Source: JAVBSN01 sp031547045
GTDB taxonomy: Bacteria; Bacillota; Clostridia; Lachnospirales; Lachnospiraceae
Length of the DNA: 43,509 nt
Direction of reading: 5' to 3'
Assembly (NCBI GenBank): GCA_031547045.1
Contig: JAVBSN010000025.1
Coordinates: 1-43,509 of the forward strand
Shown: piece after piece, positions 22,722-31,261 of the stretch
How the letters are laid out: every line of letters starts with the position of its first letter
Position numbering within the stretch: the first letter of the stretch is position 1
Made by a program: the position numbers and the translations under genes
The notes under the pieces: model-generated
The model's input: the letters and a program-made list of their open reading frames with translations, nothing else
Told to the model about the DNA's origin: nothing
Database searches by the model: none

Positions 22722-24443
22722 TTATACATCGCTATCTTGAAGTGCTGCCACACCTTCTTCACCAGTTCTAACCTTAACTGCATTCTCAACATCATATACA
22801 AATATCTTACCATCACCAATATTTCCAGTATATAATGTTTTCTTAGCCACTGAAATTACTTCACTAACTGGAACTTTTGACACGACTACCTCTACCTTAA
22901 TTTTAGGAAGTATAGTCATATCTACTGGAGCTCCACGATACAGACTAGAATTACCTTTTTGAGTTCCACAACCCATAACATTTGATACTGTAATACCCAT
23001 AACTCCAATACTATTTAAAGCTTCTTTTAATTCATCAAATTTATTTTGCTTACATATAATATCCACTTTTGATAATTTTATATCACTATCGCTAACAACT
23101 GTAGCTGCGCTCTCACTAACTACTTGAACTGGAACAGCCTCATCTTTACTTACAGTCTTTGGTTTCTCACTCTTACCAACTTTAACTTCTATTGGCATAA
23201 AGTCAGCATAACTAGATACAAGACCATGCTCTTCAATATCAAGTCCAACTAATTCTTCATGTACGCTTACACGTAAGCCTACTGTAGCTTTAATTACTAA
23301 GAATACTATTGCCATTGCTACACCAACAAATACTGCAACTGATGCTACACCAACCAACTGAACAATGGTACGTCCCCACTCACCTGTTGTAAATAATCCA
23401 CCATCTCTAGCAAATAAACCAACACAGATAGTACCTAATGCACCACAAATACCATGAACTCCAACAGCTCCAACAGGATCATCAATCTTTAATACTTTAT
23501 CAACAAACTCCACACCGAATACAATTGCAACACCTGCTAATGCACCGATAATTGCTGCTGCCCAAGGATCAACTGCTGCACAACCTGCTGTAATTGCAAC
23601 AAGACCTGCTAAAGAGCCATTTAATGTCATAGATACATCTGGTTTTTTGTATCTAATCCAAGTAATTATCATTGTAACAACTGTTGCTACTGCTGCTGCA
23701 ATGTTAGTTGTCATAAATACATTTGAAACCTCTATTGCTTGATCTACTGTCGATAAACCATAGCTTGATGCTGGGTTGAAACCAAACCATGCAAACCATA
23801 ATATAAATACACCTAACGCTCCAAGTGTTAAACTGTGACCGGGTATAGCTTTTGGCTTACCATCTTTACCGTACTTTCCAATACGAGGTCCAAGAATCTT
23901 AGCACCGATTAAAGCTGATATACCACCAGTCATATGAACTGCTGTTGAACCTGCAAAATCGTGAAATCCTTCCCATCCACCAATTGTTAATGTAGATAGC
24001 CAACCGCCACCCCATATCCAGTGTCCTTCAATCGGATAAATAATAGCACTAATTATAATTGAATATATTAAATATGAACTAAATTTTGTTCTCTCTGCCA
24101 TAGCTCCTGAAACTATAGTAGCTGCAGTAGCACAGAACATAGTATTAAATGCTAAATGTGCCCAGTTACTAATTGAACCTGTATCATAACTTCCTCTAGC
24201 AAATAAATCAAATCCACCAAAGAAGCCATTAGCACTTCCAAACATAATACCATAACCTATTACCCAGAAAACAACCGAACCGAATGCAAAATCCATTAAG
24301 TTCTTCATTATAATGTTACCAGCATTCTTTGCTCTAGTAAAACCTGTTTCAACCATAGCAAAACCTGCTTGCATAAAGAAAATTAAAGCTGCTCCCAACA
24401 GTACCCAAAGGGTATCCATTGTAGAAATTGTAGAATAATCCAT
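22722..24443 (-). CDS. amt: ammonium channel Amt fused to a C-terminal P-II (GlnK) domain
   Basis: 573 residues, GGAGGG before the ATG. Residues 1 to about 405 are an Amt/Rh channel: MQAGFAMVETGFTRAKNAGN, F-N-T-M-F-C-A-T-A-A, first pore His in T-A-V-H-M-T-G-G, second in G-V-H-G-I-C-G-A, about 11 TMs. A linker of about 50 residues leads to a complete P-II domain: V-D-I-I-C-K-Q-N-K-F-D-E-L-K, T-loop Q-K-G-N-S-S-L-Y-R-G with the Tyr that is uridylylated in GlnB/GlnK, and T-G-N-I-G-D-G-K-I-F-V. P-II normally binds separately to plug the channel when nitrogen is ample. Here gate and channel are one chain, so three P-II domains form on each trimer. Transcription seems to run through two leader terminators. 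Confidence 0.95.
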   Translation of the reverse strand: MDYSTISTMDTLWVLLGAALIFFMQAGFAMVETGFTRAKNAGNIIMKNLMDFAFGSVVFWVIGYGIMFGSANGFFGGFDLFARGSYDTGSISNWAHLAFNTMFCATAATIVSGAMAERTKFSSYLIYSIIISAIIYPIEGHWIWGGGWLSTLTIGGWEGFHDFAGSTAVHMTGGISALIGAKILGPRIGKYGKDGKPKAIPGHSLTLGALGVFILWFAWFGFNPASSYGLSTVDQAIEVSNVFMTTNIAAAVATVVTMIITWIRYKKPDVSMTLNGSLAGLVAITAGCAAVDPWAAAIIGALAGVAIVFGVEFVDKVLKIDDPVGAVGVHGICGALGTICVGLFARDGGLFTTGEWGRTIVQLVGVASVAVFVGVAMAIVFLVIKATVGLRVSVHEELVGLDIEEHGLVSSYADFMPIEVKVGKSEKPKTVSKDEAVPVQVVSESAATVVSDSDIKLSKVDIICKQNKFDELKEALNSIGVMGITVSNVMGCGTQKGNSSLYRGAPVDMTILPKIKVEVVVSKVPVSEVISVAKKTLYTGNIGDGKIFVYDVENAVKVRTGEEGVAALQDSDV

Positions 24444-24468
24444 AATTATCCCTCCTATATTTTATATT

Positions 24469-24560
24469 AAAAAAGCGAGAACCGTCTTATAATATGACGC
24501 CCTCGCCTAAAAAAATAAAAGATGCCTTAGAAATTTATCTAAGACATCTTTGTCTGTTAT
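24469..24560 (-). promoter_or_regulatory. amt leader with two tandem terminator hairpins
   Basis: Reading the minus strand from about 24560. Hairpin 1 (24550-24519) is a 13-bp stem AAGATGTCTTAGA / TCTAAGGCATCTT with a 6-nt loop, then TTTATTTTTTTA. Hairpin 2 (24506-24475) is GCGAGGGCGTC / GACGGTTCTCGC with one bulge, then TTTTTT. Both lie between the predicted promoter and the amt ribosome site. This is attenuator-like geometry. Hairpin 1 alone could instead serve the upstream degV gene. Confidence 0.55.
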
Positions 24561-24566
24561 GTTGTT

Positions 24567-24594
24567 ATTATATTATATATTTTTTAGATTGCAA
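24567..24594 (-). promoter_or_regulatory. candidate amt promoter
   Basis: TTGCAA (24594-24589), 16-nt spacer, TATAAT (24572-24567). It lies upstream of both leader hairpins. Confidence 0.55.
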
Positions 24595-24682
24595 GTGATT
24601 TTTAAATTTTATTAATTATTTAAGCAAATCTTTCATTTCAGCTTACTTTCTTCATTTTTTTATATAATTCACATAACTTCCA

Positions 24683-25549
24683 TTATCTAACTTTCATACT
24701 ACAAGCTATAGCTAAAGCGCCATGTCCTATATGACAAGCTATACTTAATGATAAGGGATCTGTTACTATATCCATATCCGTAAATACCTGCTCTACTTCA
24801 GCTTTCCAATCTAATGCTTCTTCCTCATTGCCTGAATAAGCTAACTGAAGATAATATCCTTTATCATTAACCTTATCTGCAAATCTTTCTTCTATATCCT
24901 TCTTCATAGCTTCTAACATTGTTCTTCTAGCTGCTTTCTTACCTCTTACTTTAGCATAAGCATCTAACTTCTCACCTTGAATCTGTAATACAGGTTTTAG
25001 ATTAAGAACAGATCCAATTGCCGCTGCCACAGGAGTTATTCTTCCTCCCTTTTTAAGATACTTTAATGTTTCTACTGTAATATATATACTTGAGTTAAAT
25101 GCTTCATCTTCAAGTATAGTTTTAATCTCAGTTGCACTCTTCCCATCCTCAGCTAACTCCATAGCATCTAATACTGATCTTCTTTGTGTTACTGCTATTC
25201 TTTGATTATTTACTATCTGAACTTTACCCTCATAATCATCAGCAAGCATAATAGCTGTTTCGCATGAACTACTAAGTCCACTTGACATCGGTATATATAC
25301 TACTTCTTCATACTCTTCTAATAACTTATCCCATGCATCCATAACGTCTGCTGGAGCTGGTTGTGATGTTGATATATCTGCATCTTCTCCTAATCTTTTG
25401 TAAAACTCTTCTTGCGATAATGTAATATCTTCCAAAAACAATTCTTCGTTAATAAAAAATGGCATAGGCAATACTACAATTCCAAACTCTTTTGCTTGAA
25501 TCTGTGTAATACCACTATTACTATCCGTCATTACTGCTACTTTACTCAT
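24683..25549 (-). CDS. DegV-family fatty-acid-binding protein
   Basis: 288 residues, AGGAGAATATT before the ATG. N-terminal K-V-A-V-M-T-D-S-N-S-G-I, then S-T-S-Q-P-A-P-A-D, then I-P-M-S-S-G-L-S-S-S, L-K-K-G-G-R-I-T-P-V-A-A and L-N-L-K-P-V-L are the DegV fold motifs. Members include FakB proteins, which present fatty acids to the kinase FakA for phospholipid synthesis; no fakA is in the window. A second DegV gene lies at 29329, on the other side of an ABC exporter pair. Confidence 0.92.
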   Translation of the reverse strand: MSKVAVMTDSNSGITQIQAKEFGIVVLPMPFFINEELFLEDITLSQEEFYKRLGEDADISTSQPAPADVMDAWDKLLEEYEEVVYIPMSSGLSSSCETAIMLADDYEGKVQIVNNQRIAVTQRRSVLDAMELAEDGKSATEIKTILEDEAFNSSIYITVETLKYLKKGGRITPVAAAIGSVLNLKPVLQIQGEKLDAYAKVRGKKAARRTMLEAMKKDIEERFADKVNDKGYYLQLAYSGNEEEALDWKAEVEQVFTDMDIVTDPLSLSIACHIGHGALAIACSMKVR

Positions 25550-25670
25550 AATATTCTCCTATGTCTTTTGCAAATTAGTATTATCACTTAATTATCTTAT
25601 TAAATTTAGTGAATATATCATTAGCATTTTAACAAAATTCTAATATTTATTCAACACTTATAATTTTAAT

Positions 25671-25712
25671 AACAGTTCAGCGAAGCAAAATCGAGCTTAT
25701 GGCTGAACTGTT
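25671..25712 (-). terminator. hairpin after the ABC exporter pair
   Basis: AACAGTTCAGC (25671-25681) / GCTGAACTGTT (25702-25712), a perfect 11-bp stem with inner AAGC/GCTT pairing. It ends 6 bp after the ABC stop. The T-tract beyond it is weak. Confidence 0.65.
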
Positions 25713-25718
25713 ACCTAA

Positions 25719-27473
25719 TTAACTTACCGCAAATTGACTATTATACAATTGAGAATAAAATCCATTTTCATTAAGAAGCTCTTCATGACTTCCCTGTTCA
25801 ATAATATTTCCATCTTTCATAACCAAAATAATATCTGCTTCTTTTATAGTTGATAATCTATGAGCTACAATAAAACTTGTTCTTCCCTTCATCATTTCTG
25901 CAAATGCATCTTGAATTCTTATTTCTGTTCTAGTATCAATTGATGATGTAGCTTCATCTAATATTAACATTGGTGGAAGATTCAACATAACTCTAGCTAT
26001 ACATAATAGTTGTTTTTGTCCACCAGATAGATTTCCACCATCTTCAGCTAATGTTGTATCATATCCATTAGGTAATTTTTTAATAAATCCATGTGCATGT
26101 GATAATTTTGCTGCCTCTACTATCTCTTCCCTTGTTGATTCTGGTTTGCCATATGCAATATTATCTGCAACTGTTCCTGTTTTTAACCAAGTTTCTTGCA
26201 AGACCATACCATAATTTTTTCGTAAACTCTTTCTTGTAATATTTTTAATAGATTCTCCACTTACTTTTATATCACCATTATCAACATCATAAAATCTCAT
26301 AAGCAGATTAATAACAGTACTTTTACCACAACCTGTTGGCCCTACAATAGCAACCCTACTACCTTGCTTAACTTGTAAATTTAAATCTGTTATAAGTTTA
26401 GTATCTGGAGAGTAGGAAAAATAAACATGTTCAATATTAACATCTCCATTTGCCTTTTCTAATATAATAGCATCTTCTTTATCGTTACTAATTGGTTCTT
26501 CATCAATTAATTCAAATACCCTCGCAGCACATGCAATTGCATTTTGCAATTCTGTTATTACTCCTGATATTTCATTAAATGGCTTTGTATATTGATTAGC
26601 ATAACTTAGAAAACAAGATAACTGACCAACACTCATTCCACCATTTATAACTGAAAATGCTCCAAATATTCCAACTCCTGTGTATACTAAACCATTAACA
26701 AATCTTGTTGATGGATTGGTAAGGGATGAGAAAAATGTAGCTTTTAAACTAATCTCCCTAAGTCTATCATTTATTTCTCTAAATACTTCCTCATTTTCAT
26801 CTTCGTGGTTAAATGCTTTTACTTGCTTTTGATTTCCAATCATTTCATTTATCAGAGATGTTAATTCTCCTCTTGTTTCTGATTGAACTTTAAACATAAA
26901 AAATGTTTTCTTAGCTATAAATGATGCTACAAATAGAGAAATTGGTGTTATAACAACTACCACTATTGCTATTTTATAATTTATAGAAATCATAAATATT
27001 AATGTTCCAACTATGGTTACTACACCTGTAAACAATTGAGTAAATCCCATTAATAGCCCATCTGAAAATTGGTCAATATCATTTATTAACCTACTGACAA
27101 TATCACCATGTTGTTTTCCATCAATATACTTTAATGGCAACTTAGATAAATGTTCAAATGCATCTATTCTTATCTTCTTTACAACATTATAAGTTATTTT
27201 ATTGTTACATATATTCATTATCCACTGAACTAATGCTGTTATCAAAACAATCACTACAATTTTCTTTAATATACTAAGTAAAACTGAAAAATCTACATTA
27301 CCAGCACTTATTATTACATCTATGCCCCTACCAATTAAAATAGGCGTATACAAGGTTAATATTACTGAAATCAATCCACATAACATTGACATAACAACTA
27401 ATGTTGCATAGCCTTTTATATATCTTAATACTCTAACTATTGTATTTTTACTATTCTTATTATTCTTACTCAT
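25719..27473 (-). CDS. ABC exporter half-transporter, canonical ATPase site subunit
   Basis: 584 residues from the ATG at 27473-27471; the frame open further upstream overlaps the previous gene and is not used. Six TMs at about 18-310, then the nucleotide-binding domain: Walker A VGPTGCGKST, Q-loop V-L-Q-E-T-W, signature NLSGGQKQLL, Walker B MLILDEATSSID with the catalytic Glu, switch His IVAHRLSTI. It starts 1 nt after the partner's stop, so the two are tightly coupled and should form a heterodimer (BmrCD or TM287/288 type). Substrate is unknown; such pairs export drugs, lipids or peptides. Confidence 0.94.
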   Translation of the reverse strand: MSKNNKNSKNTIVRVLRYIKGYATLVVMSMLCGLISVILTLYTPILIGRGIDVIISAGNVDFSVLLSILKKIVVIVLITALVQWIMNICNNKITYNVVKKIRIDAFEHLSKLPLKYIDGKQHGDIVSRLINDIDQFSDGLLMGFTQLFTGVVTIVGTLIFMISINYKIAIVVVVITPISLFVASFIAKKTFFMFKVQSETRGELTSLINEMIGNQKQVKAFNHEDENEEVFREINDRLREISLKATFFSSLTNPSTRFVNGLVYTGVGIFGAFSVINGGMSVGQLSCFLSYANQYTKPFNEISGVITELQNAIACAARVFELIDEEPISNDKEDAIILEKANGDVNIEHVYFSYSPDTKLITDLNLQVKQGSRVAIVGPTGCGKSTVINLLMRFYDVDNGDIKVSGESIKNITRKSLRKNYGMVLQETWLKTGTVADNIAYGKPESTREEIVEAAKLSHAHGFIKKLPNGYDTTLAEDGGNLSGGQKQLLCIARVMLNLPPMLILDEATSSIDTRTEIRIQDAFAEMMKGRTSFIVAHRLSTIKEADIILVMKDGNIIEQGSHEELLNENGFYSQLYNSQFAVS

Positions 27474-27474
27474 A

Positions 27475-29199
27475 TTATTTTGCCTCCTCATCTGATAGTT
27501 GAGATAGACATATTTCCCTATACACCTGACAGTTGTTATATAATTCTGAATGAGTACCACAACCAACCATCTTTCCATCATCTAATACAATAATTTTATC
27601 TGCATATTTTATGGTTGTTGAACGCTGTGATACAATAAATACTGTCATATCTTTGGTTTCATTTTTAATAGCCTGTCTTAGTCTTGAATCTGTTGCAAAA
27701 TCTAATGCGGAAGAACTATCATCCATAATAAGTATATCAGGACTCTTTACCAACGCTCTAGCAATAGTCAACCTTTGTTTTTGTCCTCCTGATAGATTCT
27801 TTCCACCTTGATTTATCATATAATCAAGATTTCCCTCTTTGTTATTAACAATTTCTAAGGATTGCGAAATCTCTAATGCCCTTTTTATTTCTTCATCTGT
27901 TGCATCATTCTTTCCCCATTTTAAATTATCTCTAATTGTACCTTTAAATAACACTGATTTTTGTGGTACTACTCCTATTTTATCTCTAAGAGCCTCCATT
28001 TTATACTCCTGCACATCTACACCATTTACAATTATTGATCCATCACTTACTTCATAATATCTCGGAATCAGATTTACTAATGTAGACTTACCCGAACCTG
28101 TACCACCTATAATTCCTATAGTTTCTCCCTTTTTAACAGAAAAATTAATCCCTTCTATAGAATTACCACTAGCATTATTATATGCAAATTTAACATTTTT
28201 AAATTCAACTGATATATCTGTATCTACATCTCCTTCATTATTACCATCTACTATAGATGGCTTAATGTTAAATACATCAGTAATTCTATTTGCACATGCC
28301 AACGATTTTGTAATTAAAATTATTAATGAAGCTAACTTTACTAGTTCTACTAATATTTGTGACATGTAGTTAACTAAAGCCACTACTTCACCCTGAGTTA
28401 GATTTCCTATATTTACTTGTTTTCCTCCAACCCATACAATAACTACTAAAGCAACATTTATAATTATATAAGTAATGGGATTTAATAAAGCTGATATATC
28501 TCCAACCTTTTCTTGTAAATTCTTTAATTCAGCACTTCTTGTGTTAAATACTTCTATCTCGTCTTCTTGTCTATTAAATGCTCGTACTACTCTTGCTCCA
28601 CTTAAGATTTCTCTAACACCTAAAGTAACTTCATCTAATTTTGCTTGAACCTTCTTATACATAGGTATTGTCCCAATCATTACACCAAACACCACAATTG
28701 ATAATAACGGAATAGTTACCACAAATGTGATTGCCCCCTTTACATCTATTGTAAATGCCATAATCATTGCTCCAAATACAATAAATGGTGAGCGTAGAAA
28801 TAATCTTAATACCATATTTACACCTGTTTGAACTTGATTTACATCATTAGTAATTCTTGTTATTAATGTAGATGTTCCAACACTGTCTATATCAGAAAAT
28901 GATAATTTATTAATGTGAGCATATAAATCATTTCTAAGTTCAGTTCCAAAACCTACTGCTGCCTTTGCGCTAAAATATTGAGCTGTAACTGAACATATAA
29001 AACCTACTAAGCCTAATATTATTAATATCATGCATCTTTTTAATATATAATTAGTATCTGCATTCACAATTCCTATATCTATAATACTTGTCATAACTAA
29101 TGGTACCATTAATTCAAAGCTAGCCTCTAACAACTTAAATAATGGTCCTAATATACTTTCTTTTTTATAATTTCCTAAATATTTTAATAATGCTTTCAT
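27475..29199 (-). CDS. ABC exporter half-transporter, degenerate-site subunit
   Basis: 574 residues after GGAGG. Six TMs, then Walker A GGTGSGKST, Q-loop V-V-P-Q-K-S, signature NLSGGQKQRL, Walker B I-L-I-M-D-D-S-S-S-A-L-D and switch region I-V-S-Q-R-S. The catalytic Glu after Walker B is Asp, and the switch His is Gln. These are the two changes that define the degenerate site of heterodimeric exporters, so this subunit should pair with the canonical one encoded 1 nt downstream. First gene of the two-gene operon. Confidence 0.94.
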   Translation of the reverse strand: MKALLKYLGNYKKESILGPLFKLLEASFELMVPLVMTSIIDIGIVNADTNYILKRCMILIILGLVGFICSVTAQYFSAKAAVGFGTELRNDLYAHINKLSFSDIDSVGTSTLITRITNDVNQVQTGVNMVLRLFLRSPFIVFGAMIMAFTIDVKGAITFVVTIPLLSIVVFGVMIGTIPMYKKVQAKLDEVTLGVREILSGARVVRAFNRQEDEIEVFNTRSAELKNLQEKVGDISALLNPITYIIINVALVVIVWVGGKQVNIGNLTQGEVVALVNYMSQILVELVKLASLIILITKSLACANRITDVFNIKPSIVDGNNEGDVDTDISVEFKNVKFAYNNASGNSIEGINFSVKKGETIGIIGGTGSGKSTLVNLIPRYYEVSDGSIIVNGVDVQEYKMEALRDKIGVVPQKSVLFKGTIRDNLKWGKNDATDEEIKRALEISQSLEIVNNKEGNLDYMINQGGKNLSGGQKQRLTIARALVKSPDILIMDDSSSALDFATDSRLRQAIKNETKDMTVFIVSQRSTTIKYADKIIVLDDGKMVGCGTHSELYNNCQVYREICLSQLSDEEAK

Positions 29200-29278
29200 G
29201 TTAGCCTCCAGATTTAGTCTTGGAATAATAATCCGTTTTTAGTGTATCATATATTTTACTATTATAAAAGAATTTAAA

Positions 29279-29309
29279 AATAGAGTAATTCATACTGAAT
29301 CACTCTATT
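29279..29309 (-). terminator. intrinsic terminator of the second degV gene
   Basis: AATAGAGT/ACTCTATT outer stem, one mismatch, ATTCA/TGAAT inner stem, TAC loop. On the minus strand a T-rich run follows. Confidence 0.8.
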
Positions 29310-29328
29310 ATATATATTCTATATTAAT

Positions 29329-30162
29329 TTAAAAACAAACTATTATTCCACCATCACTTGCATATAAAGAACTAATTCCCTTAGTGTCTAGTATTACAGA
29401 ATCTTTAAAGAAATATTTTTCCTTTAAACTTTTCTCAACACTCTTAGCTCTTTCTAAGTTATTACAATGTGAAATTACCACTGTTTTTTTCTCAAAATCT
29501 TTTCCTACTTCACCAGCATAATCAATCATCTTGCTTAATGCCTTCTTAATTCCTCTTGCTTGACCTACCTGTAATATAACTCCTTCTTCTGCAGTCATAT
29601 AAGGTTTAATATTAAGAGCATTGGCCACTAATGCTTTTACCTTAGTAAGTCTTCCATTCTTCCTTAATGCTTCTAGGCTTTCAAGTACAAACATTGTCTT
29701 CATATCATCTCTAAACTTTGTAACCGTTGATACTATATCTCCAAAATCCATACCCTCTAAAGCACATTTTTCTATTAATTTAGCTATTAAATATTGTCCA
29801 GATGATGCACTATGAGAATCAAATACATGAATGTTAACTTCTGGATAATCTTCTTTATATAATTCTTTAGCTAATTGAGCACTATTATATGAACCACTTA
29901 ATTGTGATGATAATGTAATAACATATACTTCTTTAGCACCTTCAAAACTTCTCATATAACTATCAGGTGAAGGGCATGCTGACTTAGGACATTCTGCATA
30001 TGCTTCTACTCTTCTCAAAAAATCCTTTTGATCAAAAGTTTCATCATCAATAATTTCATATCCACCAACATCTATTGTTAATGGAACTATCATCATATAT
30101 TCCTTTTGTAAATCTTCAGGCAATAAGTCTGTACAGCTATCCCCAACAATCTTAAAGTCCAT
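29329..30162 (-). CDS. DegV-family fatty-acid-binding protein
   Basis: 277 residues, GGAGG before the ATG. D-F-K-I-V-G-D-S-C-T-D-L at the N-terminus, S-A-C-P-S-P-D-S-Y, V-I-T-L-S-S-Q-L-S-G-S-Y-N-S, L-R-K-N-G-R-L-T-K-V-K and N-I-K-P-Y-M-T follow the DegV/FakB pattern. It is clearly diverged from the other DegV protein in the window, suggesting a different lipid preference (inference). Own promoter region and terminator. Confidence 0.92.
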   Translation of the reverse strand: MDFKIVGDSCTDLLPEDLQKEYMMIVPLTIDVGGYEIIDDETFDQKDFLRRVEAYAECPKSACPSPDSYMRSFEGAKEVYVITLSSQLSGSYNSAQLAKELYKEDYPEVNIHVFDSHSASSGQYLIAKLIEKCALEGMDFGDIVSTVTKFRDDMKTMFVLESLEALRKNGRLTKVKALVANALNIKPYMTAEEGVILQVGQARGIKKALSKMIDYAGEVGKDFEKKTVVISHCNNLERAKSVEKSLKEKYFFKDSVILDTKGISSLYASDGGIIVCF

Positions 30163-30279
30163 AATAATCCTCCATACTACTTATATAAATTATCTCTACA
30201 CATTTCTTTTACTACAAAACAACATGACATAGTTTAATTTACTACATATACTAGCATAGATATTAATTTTTGTATATAG

Positions 30280-30323
30280 AAAAGTGAGAAAAATAATATT
30301 TAATTAATATTTTTCCCACTTTT
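30280..30323 (-). terminator. terminator hairpin after the DUF368 gene
   Basis: AAAAGTG / CACTTTT (30280-30286, 30317-30323) with GAAAAATA / TATTTTTC inside (30288-30295, 30308-30315). It ends about 24 bp beyond the gene. Confidence 0.7.
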
Positions 30324-30346
30324 TTAATAACTATTTATTTACTATA

Positions 30347-31243
30347 TTATTCTGCAACTTCTTCTGATTTATCATCTGATAATTTAAGTGCCACAATACA
30401 TCCTATAGCCAACATAATAATTCCTGTAATTATTGAAACAATAGTAAATCTATCTGTTCCATTTTTATTTATATATTCATAAAATATTGCTATAGGTGAA
30501 CCTACTATAAGTCCTATAATGGCTGAATACGCATATATAGGGAATTTATTAAATACTATTTCTATTAACTTAGCAATAACTCCTATTCCTAATAACACTC
30601 CAACACCAAAAGGTATTAATATAAGTAAGTTGTCTGTAATTCCATTTATATCAAAATGTAATAATGCTTTTATAAATTCTTTTACAGCACCTAATACTGG
30701 CTCATAATATCCTAGAATCGTAAGCATCATAGAACCACTTACTCCTGGTATAACCATTGTCGCTGACGCAACTATTCCTACACCAAATAATTTGACGTAA
30801 GCTATTACTGAACCTGTTAATGCTGCATTAGCACTACCATCCCCCATTACATTTCCTATTATAGGCATACCCACTACTATTACAAAAAATACCACTCCAA
30901 TAATTATATGACCCGCGTTTAACTTTTTACCCTTGAATTCTCTAATTAATATTGGTAAACTTCCAATTATTAAACCTATGAATAGTAAATTAGTTTGAAC
31001 AGGTATGCTTTCAAACATAGCTGTTATAACAAATGATAATGCTCCAATACCAACTAGCATACCAATTATAATTGGTGTTAATACACCAATACTTTTCTTT
31101 AATTCTTTAGTAACATGTGTTATGGCATGAATCATCTTATCATATATTCCCATTGATACAGCCATTGTGCCACCACTTACTCCTGGTATAGCATTTGCAA
31201 TACCAATTACAATTCCTCTTAGTAAATCTTTAATAAATCCCAT
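30347..31243 (-). CDS. DUF368 polyprenyl-phosphate translocase
   Basis: 298 residues with eight or nine TMs. It opens G-F-I-K-D-L-L-R-G-I-V-I-G-I-A-N-A-I-P-G-V-S-G-G-T-M-A, the DUF368 hallmark, and repeats a similar re-entrant motif midway (V-I-P-G-V-S-G-S-M-M). DUF368 proteins (PopT) have been shown in other bacteria to return undecaprenyl phosphate to the inner leaflet for wall synthesis. It starts 18 bp after the M18 peptidase gene with GGAAGGAAAG as ribosome site, so the two are probably co-transcribed. Confidence 0.9.
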   Translation of the reverse strand: MGFIKDLLRGIVIGIANAIPGVSGGTMAVSMGIYDKMIHAITHVTKELKKSIGVLTPIIIGMLVGIGALSFVITAMFESIPVQTNLLFIGLIIGSLPILIREFKGKKLNAGHIIIGVVFFVIVVGMPIIGNVMGDGSANAALTGSVIAYVKLFGVGIVASATMVIPGVSGSMMLTILGYYEPVLGAVKEFIKALLHFDINGITDNLLILIPFGVGVLLGIGVIAKLIEIVFNKFPIYAYSAIIGLIVGSPIAIFYEYINKNGTDRFTIVSIITGIIMLAIGCIVALKLSDDKSEEVAE

Positions 31244-31261
31244 CTTTCCTTCCTCTCTAGC

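Noticed and set aside
24469..24560. amt leader as an ANTAR-protein target
   Set aside because: ANTAR substrates need paired hexaloops with A first and G fourth. Hairpin 1 has a UAAAUU loop and hairpin 2 a 9-nt loop.
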